NCBI GenBank assembly: GCA_963823105.1
Contig: CAWGKC010000017.1
Coordinates: forward strand, 434,001-498,000
DNA from: JAJYKC01 sp963823105
GTDB lineage: Bacteria; Acidobacteriota; Terriglobia; Bryobacterales; Bryobacteraceae
Length of the DNA stretch: 64,000 bases
Direction of reading: 5' to 3'
Every line of letters begins with the position of its first letter. Position 1 is the first letter of the stretch. This document shows positions 1 to 9,516 of this stretch, piece by piece. A program made the position numbers and the translations under genes. The notes under the pieces were generated by a model. It was not told the DNA's origin and did no database searches. It saw only the letters and a program-made list of their open reading frames with translations.

Positions 1-2278
1 GATCGAAATATTCGACGCGGAGGGTACGCCATCCCGCGGCGCCTCGGTATTCGAAGCTGGCCGAACAAGTGGACGAGAGGCACGAAACGGCCTTGCCGCC
101 GGAAGCGGCTTCCCACGGCACGACGTCGACGATGCGATAACCATCGAGCGTCATGGCTTCGGCTTCGGTGCGGCCAGGGTGGCGGCCGACGCGGCCCTGT
201 TTGTCGGGAATGCCCGATTCCTTGAGAAACCACGCGTGACGGCGTCGCGCCAGACGTCGGCTTGGCCGGCCTGATAGCGAAGTTGAGCGAGGACCTGTTC
301 ATAGCGCTCGTCGTCGATGCGGCCGTGAAGGGACTGCCATTCGGGCACGAAGGCGGCGGCGACGGCTGCGCCTTCGTAGTGCGAATCATAGATCGATTGG
401 ATGACGGTTTTTCCCGAGTGCAGGGTGTGGGTGTAGGGGACGTGGTGGAAGAACAGCAATAGATCGTCGGGGCACGTGGAGGGAGTGGAGAAGAGGCGTT
501 GCACATCGGGGCTGTATTGGCCGAGGAAGCCAGTGCCGGTGGAGACAGTGCGGTCCATGCCGACGCCTTTTTCATCGGCGCGATGCCACTGGCCCCAGCC
601 ATTGCGCTCGGAGGCTTCGACGGCGACTCCGTAATGGTTGCCGACGATGTCGGTGAGGGTTTGCAGCCCAAGCGGGCCGGTGTAGTCCTCGTAGGCACGC
701 CAGGATTCAAGGAGCATTCGGGGGATGATCGCGAGAACTTTCGGATCGGCTCCGAAGGTCAGGCGAGTCCATTCGGAAGCGATGCTCGCGGAGGAGAGAT
801 TGGGATTCCAGGCGAGTCGGCCGAAGGCGTAGAGATTGGACTGGGACATCTGGTTGCCGAACCAGTTGTCGTCGAGGCCCACGTTGACGACGCCGATGAA
901 GCCGCCGGTGGGGCGATGGAAGATGCGACCGGCGGCGAGGGCCTTCACTGGCGTTCCGGAGCCGCGGACGCGTTCGTCGAAATCGAGAACTTCTTTCCAC
1001 TGCGGGGCGAGGAAGACGAGATGGCGGGCTTGACCCATGTACTCCTGAGTGATTTGGAGCTCGATCGCTTCGTTGGTTTTTTCGAGCGCGCCGAAGAGCG
1101 GGCGAGGCGGGTTCGCGGACTTGAAAATCGATGGGGCCGTTCTTGATTTGGACGACGACGTTGGAATCGAACTGGCCGTCGAGCGGCTGGAAATTGTCGT
1201 AAGCGGCGCGGGCGCGGTCGTTCTTCAGGTTGCGCCAATCCATGTGGTGGTCGTAGACGAAGCCGCGATAAAGGAGCAGGCCGCCGTGAGGTCGCAGCGC
1301 GCGGGCGACGACGTTGGCGGCGTCGGCGTGGGTGCGGCGATAGGCGGAGGGGCCGGCGCGGCCTTCGGAATCGGCCTTGAGCACGAAGCCGGCAAGATCG
1401 GGGATGGCGCGGTAGATTTCATCGGCGCGGGCGCGCCACCAGGCGGCGACGGCGGGATCGAGCGGATCGAAGGTGTCGAGACCGCCGGCGGATTTGGGGC
1501 TTCCGAAATCGACCGGAAGGACGACGGCGACGCCCCAGGGACGAAGCGCGGCGGCGATGCGGGCGATCTGGGGAATGAATGCGGAGGTGAGGAGGCGGGG
1601 GTCGGCGTTGACGTTGCCGATGGCGCAGGCGTCGATGCCGAGGGAGGCGAGCAGGCGGCCGTATTCGGCGACACGAGAGAGGTCCGGGCGCGCGTGGCCG
1701 GATTCCCAGAAGATGGAGCGTCCGCCATAGCCGCGCTCGATGGAGCCGTCGAGATTGTCCCACTGATTGACCCAGCGGATGGGCGCGTAGGGGGTTTGTC
1801 TTTCATCGAGTGAGTCGATCGATTCGCCGAGGGCGATTTTCCGCAGGAGGGAGAAAGCGCCGTAGAGAACGCCGCGATCGTCGCCGCCGGCGACGACGGT
1901 GTAGCGCAGTTTGCCTACGGCGACGGTTTTGAGCCAATAGCCGTCGTGAACGGAGAATGCGGCGAGGGGAAGTTGGGGGAAGGCGCGGGCGAGCTGGCGG
2001 GCATCGCCGGCGACGATGGCGTTTTCGATTGGAAGCGCGGGTTCGACGCGGAGGGTGCGGCCCAACATGCCGCGGACGCCGCGGATGATTTCGTCGCGCG
2101 CGCTTTGAGCCAGAGTGGCGCCGCCGGCAAGGGAGATCGCGGCCGGAACGGATTCGCGAGCGCGGCGCAGAGAAGCGCCTTCGAGCGGCGCGTAGCGAAG
2201 CCACATGCTTTCGCCCGTCTCAGCGTGAAGGATGAAGCCGGCGGCGAGAATCAAGGCGGGAAGCGGCGGTTTCGGCAT
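1..2278 (-). CDS. GH67 alpha-glucuronidase, partial at left edge, two frame breaks
   Basis: Predicted secreted alpha-glucuronidase that removes (4-O-methyl)glucuronic acid from the end of xylo-oligosaccharides. The N-terminus has a short hydrophobic leader. Family signatures are visible: KADSEG holds the expected general acid Glu, GPIDFQVRE the first carboxylate Asp, and QITQEYMGQ, 28 residues later, the second carboxylate Glu. The frame is broken by one base near position 1097 (between REPASP and LFGALEK) and again near 234 (between DAVTR and WFLKESG). Conserved protein continues in the new frame each time, still open at base 1, so the gene runs out of the window. With the family signatures intact on both sides, sequencing indels are as likely as a pseudogene. 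No other xylan genes are in view. Confidence 0.85.
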
Positions 2279-2469
2279 GCATCCACCATGTTAGTGGGGC
2301 GGCAGACAACGCGGCGAGCGCGTCAAAAAACGCAGGGAGCGGGTCAAAACGCCCAGCCCTTTGCGGCGAACCGGGATGGGGACCACGTCAAAAGGCGCGG
2401 CGCGCCCAAGGTGGGTAAATTGGTTTGGGAATTGCTGAACCGAACAAGACGTAGGAACAGGAGGGCCTG

Positions 2470-4185
2470 GTGGACGCATCCCCCGGGCATTCGAACGCGG
2501 AGCTTTCCGAACACGAGCGGGAGTTGGAGCTCGAAGTGCGCGAGCTCGAGCGCCGCGTCTCCAACCTGGAGCGGCGCGCGGGGATAGCCGTACCCGTCCC
2601 GGCCGCAGCCGCGGCGCCCGTTCGCGGGGCGCTTCCGGATCTGCCGGTGTTCGCCGAGGCGGTGCCCATATTGGGCAGAGCGCTGCTTGGCATCTCCGGA
2701 GCGTATCTGCTGCGGGCGCTGACGGAGCTTGGCGCGCTGCCGCGAGCGGCCGGTGTCGCGGCGGGAATCGTGTACGCGGTGGTGTGGCTGTGGCTTGCGG
2801 CGCGATTGCCGAAAGAACGCGGCGTTGCGATCGTCGTGAACGGGTTGACATCGGTGGCGATTCTCGCGCCGTTGTTGTGGGAAGCCACTATCCGGTTCCA
2901 CACGCTCTCCTCCGGAGCGGCGGCTGTGGTGGTGGCGGGATTTTCGCTCGCGGGACAAGCGCTTTGCTGGAGGAAGAACCTGGCGGCGCTTTGCGGAATC
3001 GCGACGGCGTCGGCGGCGCTCACCGGCACGGTGCTGATGATTGCGACGCACGATCTGGCGCCGTTTACGCTGGCGCTGCTGGCGATCGCCGGAGGAGTGG
3101 AGATTGCGGTTTGCCGGGACCGTGCGCCGGGATCGCGATGGTTCATCGCGGGCATCGCCGACATCGCGGTGGTGATATTTGCCGTTCTGATCGGCCGCGG
3201 CGAGGGTCTTCCGGAAGGATACGCGCCGGCCCCGCTATGGCTGAGGCTCGCGGCGGAGGCGCTCCTTCCGATTGTCTATGGGGCGAGCGCCGCCCACAGT
3301 ACGCTGTTCCGGCGCCGGATATTTACGGGCGCGTTGGCGACGCAGGCGGCATTGGCGCTCGCGATCGGACTGGGGAGCGCATTTCAGAGCGTCCGGGCGG
3401 ATGGCGCGGCAACAGCGGCGGTGGCCGTGCTCGCACTCTCGTTGAGCGCGGCGTGTTATGCGATCGCCTTCGTGTTCTTCGGGCGCGAGCGAAAACTAAA
3501 TTTGCGCGTCTATGCAACTTTTGCCTTCCTGCTCGGGTTGGCCGGAAGTTACCCGCTCGCGTCCGGAGCGGTGCTTGCGGCGATTTGGGCGGCTTGGGCG
3601 CTGGGGTGCTGCTGGACCGGTTTGAAGATTTCGCAGCCGTTGCTCGGCTTACACGGAGCGATCCTACTGCTCGCCGCGGCCGTCGTCTCGGGCGCGGAAG
3701 TCCAACCGGCGGCGAGGCTATTTGGCGTAGGGAACACGCCTGTCTCTTTAGTGACGAGCGGCATCGTGGCTATCGCGGCGTTGTTGTCCTACGTGGCGGT
3801 GGCGCGGATTTCGCCGGACCGGGTGGCGGCGCTTTTGATATCGGGAAATCTGGCATGGATCGCCTCGGGAATGGCGGCGAGCGGCTTGACAGCCGCATGG
3901 CAAGGGCTTGCGGGAGGTCAAAGCAAAAGCGTTCCAAACGCCACCTTGGGAACCGCGGCTCTCATGCTGACGTCGCTGGTCATGGCCTGGAGCGGCGAGA
4001 AATTGCAAAGGCGGGAATTAATCTGGCTGGTCTATACGTTCATGGCCATAGGCGGCGCGAAGCTCCTGGCGCTGGATCTTCACTTGGACAACACTTTGCC
4101 GCTGGTCGTTTCGCTCCTGCTGTATGGAGGGACACTGACCGGGCTGCCGCGAATCCTTCGAAAAGGGAACTTGGTGAAACCGTAG
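2470..4185 (+). CDS. Multi-pass inner-membrane protein, DUF2339-like
   Basis: A 571-residue protein with a short charged, coiled-coil-like N-terminus (heptad-like Glu/Leu/Arg run, residues 10-40), an Ala/Pro linker, then about 14-16 hydrophobic segments filling the rest. The shape, a coiled N-terminus plus a very long helical membrane block, resembles DUF2339 proteins, whose function is unknown. The GTG start at 2470 is chosen because a GGAGG Shine-Dalgarno sequence sits about 7 bases upstream. It lies upstream of and parallel to the cytochrome bc operon, 83 bases before the Rieske start, so cotranscription is possible. No catalytic motif is visible and I assign no function. Confidence 0.7.
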   Translation: MDASPGHSNAELSEHERELELEVRELERRVSNLERRAGIAVPVPAAAAAPVRGALPDLPVFAEAVPILGRALLGISGAYLLRALTELGALPRAAGVAAGIVYAVVWLWLAARLPKERGVAIVVNGLTSVAILAPLLWEATIRFHTLSSGAAAVVVAGFSLAGQALCWRKNLAALCGIATASAALTGTVLMIATHDLAPFTLALLAIAGGVEIAVCRDRAPGSRWFIAGIADIAVVIFAVLIGRGEGLPEGYAPAPLWLRLAAEALLPIVYGASAAHSTLFRRRIFTGALATQAALALAIGLGSAFQSVRADGAATAAVAVLALSLSAACYAIAFVFFGRERKLNLRVYATFAFLLGLAGSYPLASGAVLAAIWAAWALGCCWTGLKISQPLLGLHGAILLLAAAVVSGAEVQPAARLFGVGNTPVSLVTSGIVAIAALLSYVAVARISPDRVAALLISGNLAWIASGMAASGLTAAWQGLAGGQSKSVPNATLGTAALMLTSLVMAWSGEKLQRRELIWLVYTFMAIGGAKLLALDLHLDNTLPLVVSLLLYGGTLTGLPRILRKGNLVKP

Positions 4186-4268
4186 CGCTGCGATCGAGCG
4201 TTTCCTGAAATGGCATAAAATGTGCTGTGAGCGGAGATCGAATTCGAAAAATTGAAAGGAAACGGTTG

Positions 4269-4754
4269 ATGGGATTCAACGATCGCGCACAGCAGCGGGG
4301 CCAATTCGAGAATGCGGAGCCGGAGGGTCAACCTAGACGAACGTGGTTGTCGTGGCTGCTGGGAGGAGGCGCGCTGGCATCCTTCGCGTCGTTCTTCTAC
4401 CCGGTGGCTCTGTTCCTGAATCCGCCCAAAGTTACGGAGGTCGCGGTGAACGAGGTCGACGGCGGAAAGGAAGAGGATTTAAAGCCGAATATGGGAAAGA
4501 TCGTGAGGTTCGGCAACAAGCCCGCGCTGCTGGTGAGGGTGAGCGATACGGAGTGGAAGGCGTTTTCGGCGGTCTGCACGCACCTGAACTGCACGGTCCA
4601 ATACCGGCCTCCCACGAAGGACATCTGGTGCGCCTGTCATAACGGCACTTACGACCTGAGCGGGCGGGTGATCGCCGGTCCGCCGCCGAAGCCGTTGGAG
4701 GAATATGTGGTGAATCTGCGAGGAGACGACGTAATGATTTCAAAGCGGGCCTGA
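4269..4754 (+). CDS. Rieske [2Fe-2S] protein of a cytochrome bc complex
   Basis: A 161-residue Rieske subunit with one N-terminal membrane anchor (around residues 25-45) and a periplasmic Rieske fold. The cluster-binding boxes are CTHLNC and CACHNG, giving two Cys and two His ligands; the two further Cys can form the usual disulfide. It would take electrons from menaquinol at the Qo site of the adjoining cytochrome b and pass them to a c-type cytochrome. The ATG at 4269 is preferred over an upstream GTG at 4227 because a GAAAGGA ribosome site precedes it. The cytochrome b gene starts 6 bases downstream, so this is the first gene of the respiratory operon. Confidence 0.93.
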   Translation: MGFNDRAQQRGQFENAEPEGQPRRTWLSWLLGGGALASFASFFYPVALFLNPPKVTEVAVNEVDGGKEEDLKPNMGKIVRFGNKPALLVRVSDTEWKAFSAVCTHLNCTVQYRPPTKDIWCACHNGTYDLSGRVIAGPPPKPLEEYVVNLRGDDVMISKRA

Positions 4755-4760
4755 ACGACC

Positions 4761-5822
4761 ATGACCGGAAAAACGTACGCTTGGCTCGACGACAGATTGG
4801 GTCTCAGCGCGATTCGAAAGGCGGTCGATCACAAAACGGTGCCGGTACATTCGGCCACCCGGTGGTACTATTTCGGCGGAATCACGCTGTTTTTGTTTGG
4901 AATTCAGGTGGTGACGGGCACGCTGCTGTTGTTTTACTATCGTCCCACGGTGGCCGAGGGATTCGACAGCGTGCGGTTCATCATGACGCGGGTGGAGTTC
5001 GGTTGGCTGATCCGGTCGATTCATAGCTGGTCGGCGAATTTGATGATCTTCGCCGCGTTCGTGCATATGTTCAGCGTGGTGTTCACGCACGCCTACCGGC
5101 CGCCGCGGGAGTTGACGTGGGGGAGCGGCATCGTTCTGCTGGGGCTGATGCTGGGTTTCGGTTTCAGCGGCTATCTGCTGCCGTGGAATCAAATCTCGTA
5201 TTTCGCGACGAAGGTGGGCGCGGACGTGGCGGGAAGCACGCCAATCGTGGGCGGAACCATCGCGCGCCTGTTGCGAGGCGGCGACGACGTGGGCGCGCCG
5301 ACGCTGACGCGCTTCTTCGCGCTGCACGTGATGGTGCTGCCGCTGATCACGGCGGGGCTGGTGGCGTTTCACGTGATTCTGGTGCAGAAGAACGGCATGA
5401 GCACGCCTCCGTGGATCCCGGTTTCGGGCGTGCGGCAGATCAAGTTTTTTCCGAATTTTTTCCTGCGGGAGGCGATGGTCTGGTACGGAGCGCTGGCGGT
5501 TCTGGGCGCGCTGGCGGCAATTTTCCCCTGGGAACTCGGGGTGAAGGCGGACCCGTTCGCGTCGGCGCCGAAGGGCATCCGGCCGGAATGGTATTTTCTT
5601 GCGACCTTCTACACGCTGAAGCTGATTCCGAGCCACGTCTGGATCTTCGAAGGCGAGATTCTCGGGTTAGTGGGCTTTGCGGTGCTGGCGGTATCGTGGG
5701 CGCTGCTTCCGGTGTGGGGTGTGACGCGCGTGGGCGAGGCCCGCACGCGGCTGGTGACGGGAGCGGGCATTTGCCTGATCGCTTATCTGGCGGTATTCAC
5801 CGCATTAGGGTACTACAAATGA
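4761..5822 (+). CDS. Cytochrome b (b6-type N- and C-terminal parts in one chain)
   Basis: A 353-residue integral membrane quinol-oxidising subunit. Haem-ligand His pairs are visible in helix B (HSWSAN and FVHMF) and helix D (HVMVL and FHVILVQ). The C-terminal part has PEWYFLATFY, the classical PEWY motif of the quinol-oxidation site. At 353 residues it is shorter than mitochondrial-type cytochrome b, fitting a b6 plus short subunit-IV fusion. It follows the Rieske gene by 6 bases and its stop overlaps the next start (ATGA), so translation is coupled to the multihaem cytochrome. Confidence 0.95.
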   Translation: MTGKTYAWLDDRLGLSAIRKAVDHKTVPVHSATRWYYFGGITLFLFGIQVVTGTLLLFYYRPTVAEGFDSVRFIMTRVEFGWLIRSIHSWSANLMIFAAFVHMFSVVFTHAYRPPRELTWGSGIVLLGLMLGFGFSGYLLPWNQISYFATKVGADVAGSTPIVGGTIARLLRGGDDVGAPTLTRFFALHVMVLPLITAGLVAFHVILVQKNGMSTPPWIPVSGVRQIKFFPNFFLREAMVWYGALAVLGALAAIFPWELGVKADPFASAPKGIRPEWYFLATFYTLKLIPSHVWIFEGEILGLVGFAVLAVSWALLPVWGVTRVGEARTRLVTGAGICLIAYLAVFTALGYYK

Positions 5823-7081
5823 GAGCCTTGGCCGCCGTTATGTTACTCGCCCCGGCCTGGTTGTCCGCGCAGGCGGCGAAAGACAGTTGCGTGGAGTGCC
5901 ACGCGGTGATGGACGGTCCCATCCAGCGGCCGGCGCTGCTGATCAAGAACGACATCCATACAGCCAGCGGGTTGGGTTGCGCCGATTGCCACGGCGGAGA
6001 CCGGACCAGCGACGATCCGACGGTGGCGATGAGCAAGGCCAAAGGTTTCATCGGCAAACCGAAGCGGGCCGCGATTCCGCAGCTCTGCGCGAAGTGCCAC
6101 AGCGATCCGAACTTCATGCGGCGATTCAACCCGCAGGAGCGCGTGGACCAGTTGGAGCTTTACAAGACCAGCGCCCACGGGAAACTACTGGCCTCGGGCG
6201 ACGAGAATGTCGCCACCTGCATCGATTGCCACAGCGTTCACGACATCCACGCGGTGAAGGACGTGAGGTCTCCGGTCTACCCGCTGCAGCTTCCGGACAC
6301 CTGCGGGCATTGCCACAGCGACGCGCACAAGATGGCGAAGTATAAAATCGCCACGAACCAATTGGCGGAATACAAGACCAGCGTCCATTGGGATGCGCTG
6401 AAGACGCGGGGGGATCTGTCGGCTCCCAATTGCGCGTCCTGCCACGGGAGCCACGGCGCGAAGCCGCCGCAAGTGGAGTCGGTGGCCGCGGTGTGTGGAA
6501 GCTGCCACGTTTTGTTCCAGCAAAACTACGATAAGAGCGTTCACCAGCCGATCTTTTCGGCGGCGTCGGGCGGCGGCGGATGCGTGGTTTGCCACAGCAA
6601 TCACGCGATTCATCAACCGACGACGGCGATGCTGGTGGGATCGAAGGCGGTTTGCGCGGGATGTCACGATCCCGGCACGCAGGGCGCGAAGACGGCGACG
6701 CAGATGGCGCAGTGGATCGATAATTTGGGTGCGGCGTTGAACCGGTCCGAGGACACGCTGGCCGAGGCCGACAAAGCGGGCATGGAAGTTTCGGAGGCGC
6801 AGGTGCGGCTGCTGGACGGGCGCGAAAACCTGGTGAAGGCGCGGCTGGCGATGCACACGTTCCAGCCCGATGAGATGCGCAAGCCCATCGAGGCCGGGAT
6901 GGCGGTGGCCAACGAGACGTTGCGCGCGGGCCAGGCCGCGCTGCACGAGAAGGACGTCCGGCGCATCGGGCTGGCGATTTCAGTGTTTTTTATCTCGATT
7001 ACCGTGGTGGCGATCTGGCTGGCGATCCGCCGGCTGGAAGCGGACGGGTCGGGATATGTCGACGCCCCGGCGTCAAAATGA
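5819..7081 (+). CDS. Membrane-anchored nine-haem cytochrome c
   Basis: A 420-residue periplasmic multihaem cytochrome. It has a Sec signal peptide ending near AQA-AKD, nine CXXCH haem sites (CVECH, CADCH, CAKCH, CIDCH, CGHCH, CASCH, CGSCH, CVVCH, CAGCH), a helical region of about 100 residues, and one C-terminal transmembrane helix around residues 380-402. Many extra His residues could supply bis-His axial ligation. The start at 5819 overlaps the cytochrome b stop by four bases. It occupies the place of cytochrome c1 in the operon and probably passes electrons from the Rieske protein to several carriers. The number of haems is read directly; the electron path is inferred. Confidence 0.93.
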   Translation: MRALAAVMLLAPAWLSAQAAKDSCVECHAVMDGPIQRPALLIKNDIHTASGLGCADCHGGDRTSDDPTVAMSKAKGFIGKPKRAAIPQLCAKCHSDPNFMRRFNPQERVDQLELYKTSAHGKLLASGDENVATCIDCHSVHDIHAVKDVRSPVYPLQLPDTCGHCHSDAHKMAKYKIATNQLAEYKTSVHWDALKTRGDLSAPNCASCHGSHGAKPPQVESVAAVCGSCHVLFQQNYDKSVHQPIFSAASGGGGCVVCHSNHAIHQPTTAMLVGSKAVCAGCHDPGTQGAKTATQMAQWIDNLGAALNRSEDTLAEADKAGMEVSEAQVRLLDGRENLVKARLAMHTFQPDEMRKPIEAGMAVANETLRAGQAALHEKDVRRIGLAISVFFISITVVAIWLAIRRLEADGSGYVDAPASK

Positions 7082-7103
7082 TAGTTGTTAGAAGAGGAGA
7101 AAT

Positions 7104-7412
7104 ATGAAAACGATCGCAATAGGATTTATCGCCGCTTGTGGAATTGCTTGGGCCGGCGCACCGGAAGGAAAAACGGTATTCGCCGAGAAGTGCCAGGCGT
7201 GCCACGGGCCCGACGGGGAAGGCAAGCCGGCGATCGCGAAGATGTTTAAGGTGGAGATGCACCCGCTGGGGTCGAAGGAAATCCAGGACATGTCCGACGC
7301 CGACATTAAGAAAGTGATCACGGGCGGGCACGGGAAGATGAAGCCGGTGACGGGACTAAGCGGTGGGCAGGTGGACGATGTCATCGCGTTCGTGCGAACG
7401 CTGAAAAAATAG
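7104..7412 (+). CDS. Small mono-haem cytochrome c
   Basis: A 102-residue periplasmic class I cytochrome c. It has a signal peptide ending near AWA-GAP, one haem site (CQACH, followed by GPDGEGKP as usual for small soluble cytochromes) and a probable Met axial ligand in GKMKPVTGL. An almost perfect ribosome site (GAGGAG) lies 7 bases before the ATG. It starts 22 bases after the nine-haem cytochrome, so it ends the operon and is the likely mobile electron acceptor linking the complex to a terminal oxidase. No oxidase genes are in this window. Confidence 0.92.
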   Translation: MKTIAIGFIAACGIAWAGAPEGKTVFAEKCQACHGPDGEGKPAIAKMFKVEMHPLGSKEIQDMSDADIKKVITGGHGKMKPVTGLSGGQVDDVIAFVRTLKK

Positions 7413-7457
7413 CGGCGGAGGCCGGGCGCTCGCCGTGGCAGTGCCGGCAAAACGGGA

Positions 7458-8807
7458 TCAGAACGGCTTTCCCGTGGACCGCCCGTCCTGCGCGGTGGCG
7501 AGTTTCTCCAGTGCGAACAGGCGGGTGCGCATCGGCCTCAACTCCTCTTCGCCAAGTTTTTCCGCACAACCCTCCACGATCCTTCTCCCCTCCTCGAAGA
7601 GAAGACGGCGGAACTCCGGATCGGGGCGCGTCCCTGCGATATCGGCGAGGGCGCGAAGCATTCGCAGGCTAACGGCGACATCCGATTTTGAGTAAAGCCG
7701 GATCTGCTGAAAAGCGGATTTCAACAGCCCGTCAAAATCGACCCACGGGATCATCACCCGGGGGATGCCGGGCGGATCGTAGAGGACCGAAGACGGCGTC
7801 TCGCGGGCTGCCACGCGGATCAACAAGCGGCTCAACTGGTCGACGCAGGAGACGGCCGTGGTCGGATCGTTTACGGCGGGAGAGATGGCCTTCAGCGCGA
7901 TATCGACAATCTGCAAGATACCGAACTCAACGTCCTGCTGCAGGGTTCGCGATGGGCCGAGGTCAAACGCGCCGAGTATCTCTCTTCCGCTCGCGGCGGA
8001 TAGACGGGCCGCCTTGTAGACCAGGACCAACGGTGCGCCCGCGGGAACGAATTGACCAACCCGCCGGACGGCGCGGATCTTGACATGATGGTGCTTTGCC
8101 AAGGCGACCAAACGAACGGTGTCGATGAACCGGATGTAGCCGGACGTCTCGCTGAGCAGAGGTACGTCCCAGGTCTCAACTTCACGTGGTTCATTTTCAA
8201 ATAATCGCAGGCTTGCGCGCGGGCTGGGCATGACATCGTCGATAATGCCTTCGGTTTCCGTGGCGATCCGATCGACGATATGGCTGACGCTGATCGCTTG
8301 AGAAATGTGATGGATGAAGTACAGCAGCCAGGCCACGCAGACCAGCGCGAGCAACATCGCTCCGGACACGGTCAATACCGGCGCAAACGGCTGCGGGAGG
8401 GTCCGTGCGGCGGGAAGCGCCGCCATACAGTAGCAAAAGGTGCCCAGAAAGACGCCGAGCGTCCATTGGGTTACGCGATCTTTGGCGAAGCTGACGATTA
8501 TTCTCGGCGAAAACTGCATGGACGCGAGCGTAAGGGTCATCAGCAGGATCGCGAAAACAATGGACACAACGGTCATAATGGAGGTCGCGATCGAGGAGAG
8601 AATGACCTGCGCAACCTGCGGAACGGAGTGGGATGGGAATAGAACCGATGGCACAAAATCGCTGAGGGCGGGAAACGTCTCCTCCAGCCAAGACAGCAAC
8701 GCGCCGGCAAAACCGAGCGTTAGCGCAATGATCAGCGGGCGAAGCAAAAATCCCCCGCGCAAGTTGTACATTGCCCGGCGGAGCCAGAATGGCAGTCGTT
8801 TATCCAT
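7458..8807 (-). CDS. DUF2254 predicted membrane protein
   Basis: A 449-residue protein with four N-terminal membrane helices (two before residue 90, two between about 115 and 170) and a soluble C-terminal half. The linker after helix 2 carries MQFSPRI and the segment DTVRLVALAKHH is also DUF2254-like. The function of the family is unknown. It converges with the cytochrome operon, with 45 bases between stops, and diverges from kdpC across 114 bases that must hold both promoters. I see no obvious partner gene. Confidence 0.85.
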   Translation of the reverse strand: MDKRLPFWLRRAMYNLRGGFLLRPLIIALTLGFAGALLSWLEETFPALSDFVPSVLFPSHSVPQVAQVILSSIATSIMTVVSIVFAILLMTLTLASMQFSPRIIVSFAKDRVTQWTLGVFLGTFCYCMAALPAARTLPQPFAPVLTVSGAMLLALVCVAWLLYFIHHISQAISVSHIVDRIATETEGIIDDVMPSPRASLRLFENEPREVETWDVPLLSETSGYIRFIDTVRLVALAKHHHVKIRAVRRVGQFVPAGAPLVLVYKAARLSAASGREILGAFDLGPSRTLQQDVEFGILQIVDIALKAISPAVNDPTTAVSCVDQLSRLLIRVAARETPSSVLYDPPGIPRVMIPWVDFDGLLKSAFQQIRLYSKSDVAVSLRMLRALADIAGTRPDPEFRRLLFEEGRRIVEGCAEKLGEEELRPMRTRLFALEKLATAQDGRSTGKPF

Positions 8808-8921
8808 GGTGCGGTATTTGTCCCAGTGTATTCGCAGTCCGGAGCCGCTGGCGTCTTTATAGATTCTTCATGTTATTAACGATGACTTCTTCCTGCCTTG
8901 CGGCTAAAGTAGAGACAAGGA

Positions 8922-9509
8922 ATGACGCAGCACATTCGCCCGGTCATCCTCGGCGCAATCTTACTCACATTGTTGACCGGTTGCATCTTTCCATTTGCAC
9001 TATTCGCATTGGGGCGCCTGTTGTTCGGCGACCGGGCGGAGGGAAGTCTGCTGACTCGGGGCGGAGTCGTTATCGGGTCGCGGCTGATCGGCCAGGATTT
9101 CACCCGGCCCCAGTATTTTCACCCGCGGCCTTCGGCTGCCGGCGCGGGTTATGACGGAACCTCCTCCGGCGGCACGAATATGGGCCCCTTGAATCGCAAG
9201 TTGATCGACGATGTCGGGCGATTGGCGGGGGAGTATCGCAGAACCAACGGATTGGCGCCCGGCGCGGAGGTCCCCATCGACGCGGTGACGCGTTCGGGGA
9301 GCGGGCTCGACCCGAACATCAGTCCACAAAACGCAGATTTGCAGGTGAGGCGAGTGGCGCACGCGCGCGGCGTTAGCGAGGGCGTGGTTCGCCGTCTGCT
9401 GGCGGGCTGCACCGAAGGGCGGCAGTTGGGGTTCCTGGGCAGCCCCAGAGTATGGGTGCTCGATCTGAATCTCGCGCTGGATCGGACAGCCCCTCTCGCC
9501 GGCCGCTGA
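8922..9509 (+). CDS. kdpC: Potassium-transporting ATPase subunit C
   Basis: A 195-residue KdpC with one N-terminal transmembrane helix (about residues 8-30) and a periplasmic domain. Diagnostic segments are GSRLIGQDF, YFHPRPSA, SGGTNMGP and GSGLDPNISP. In the Kdp P-type ATPase, KdpC contacts KdpA and the KdpB pump and helps capture ATP/K+. The ATG follows an ACAAGGA ribosome site. The usual order is kdpFABC; here kdpC comes first, 7 bases before kdpA, and no kdpB is present on either side. Confidence 0.95.
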   Translation: MTQHIRPVILGAILLTLLTGCIFPFALFALGRLLFGDRAEGSLLTRGGVVIGSRLIGQDFTRPQYFHPRPSAAGAGYDGTSSGGTNMGPLNRKLIDDVGRLAGEYRRTNGLAPGAEVPIDAVTRSGSGLDPNISPQNADLQVRRVAHARGVSEGVVRRLLAGCTEGRQLGFLGSPRVWVLDLNLALDRTAPLAGR

Positions 9510-9516
9510 CAATCTT

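Noticed and set aside
499..1813. Long open frames on the plus strand opposite the GH67 gene
   Set aside because: They are antisense shadows of a high-GC coding region, with Gly/Ala/Val/Asp-rich composition and no family resemblance. Similar shadows opposite nearly every gene were left out.
2320..2395. Three GTCAAAA motifs between the GH67 gene and the membrane protein
   Set aside because: The spacing is irregular (21 and 44 bases) and the motif is short. It could be an operator array but there is nothing to support it.
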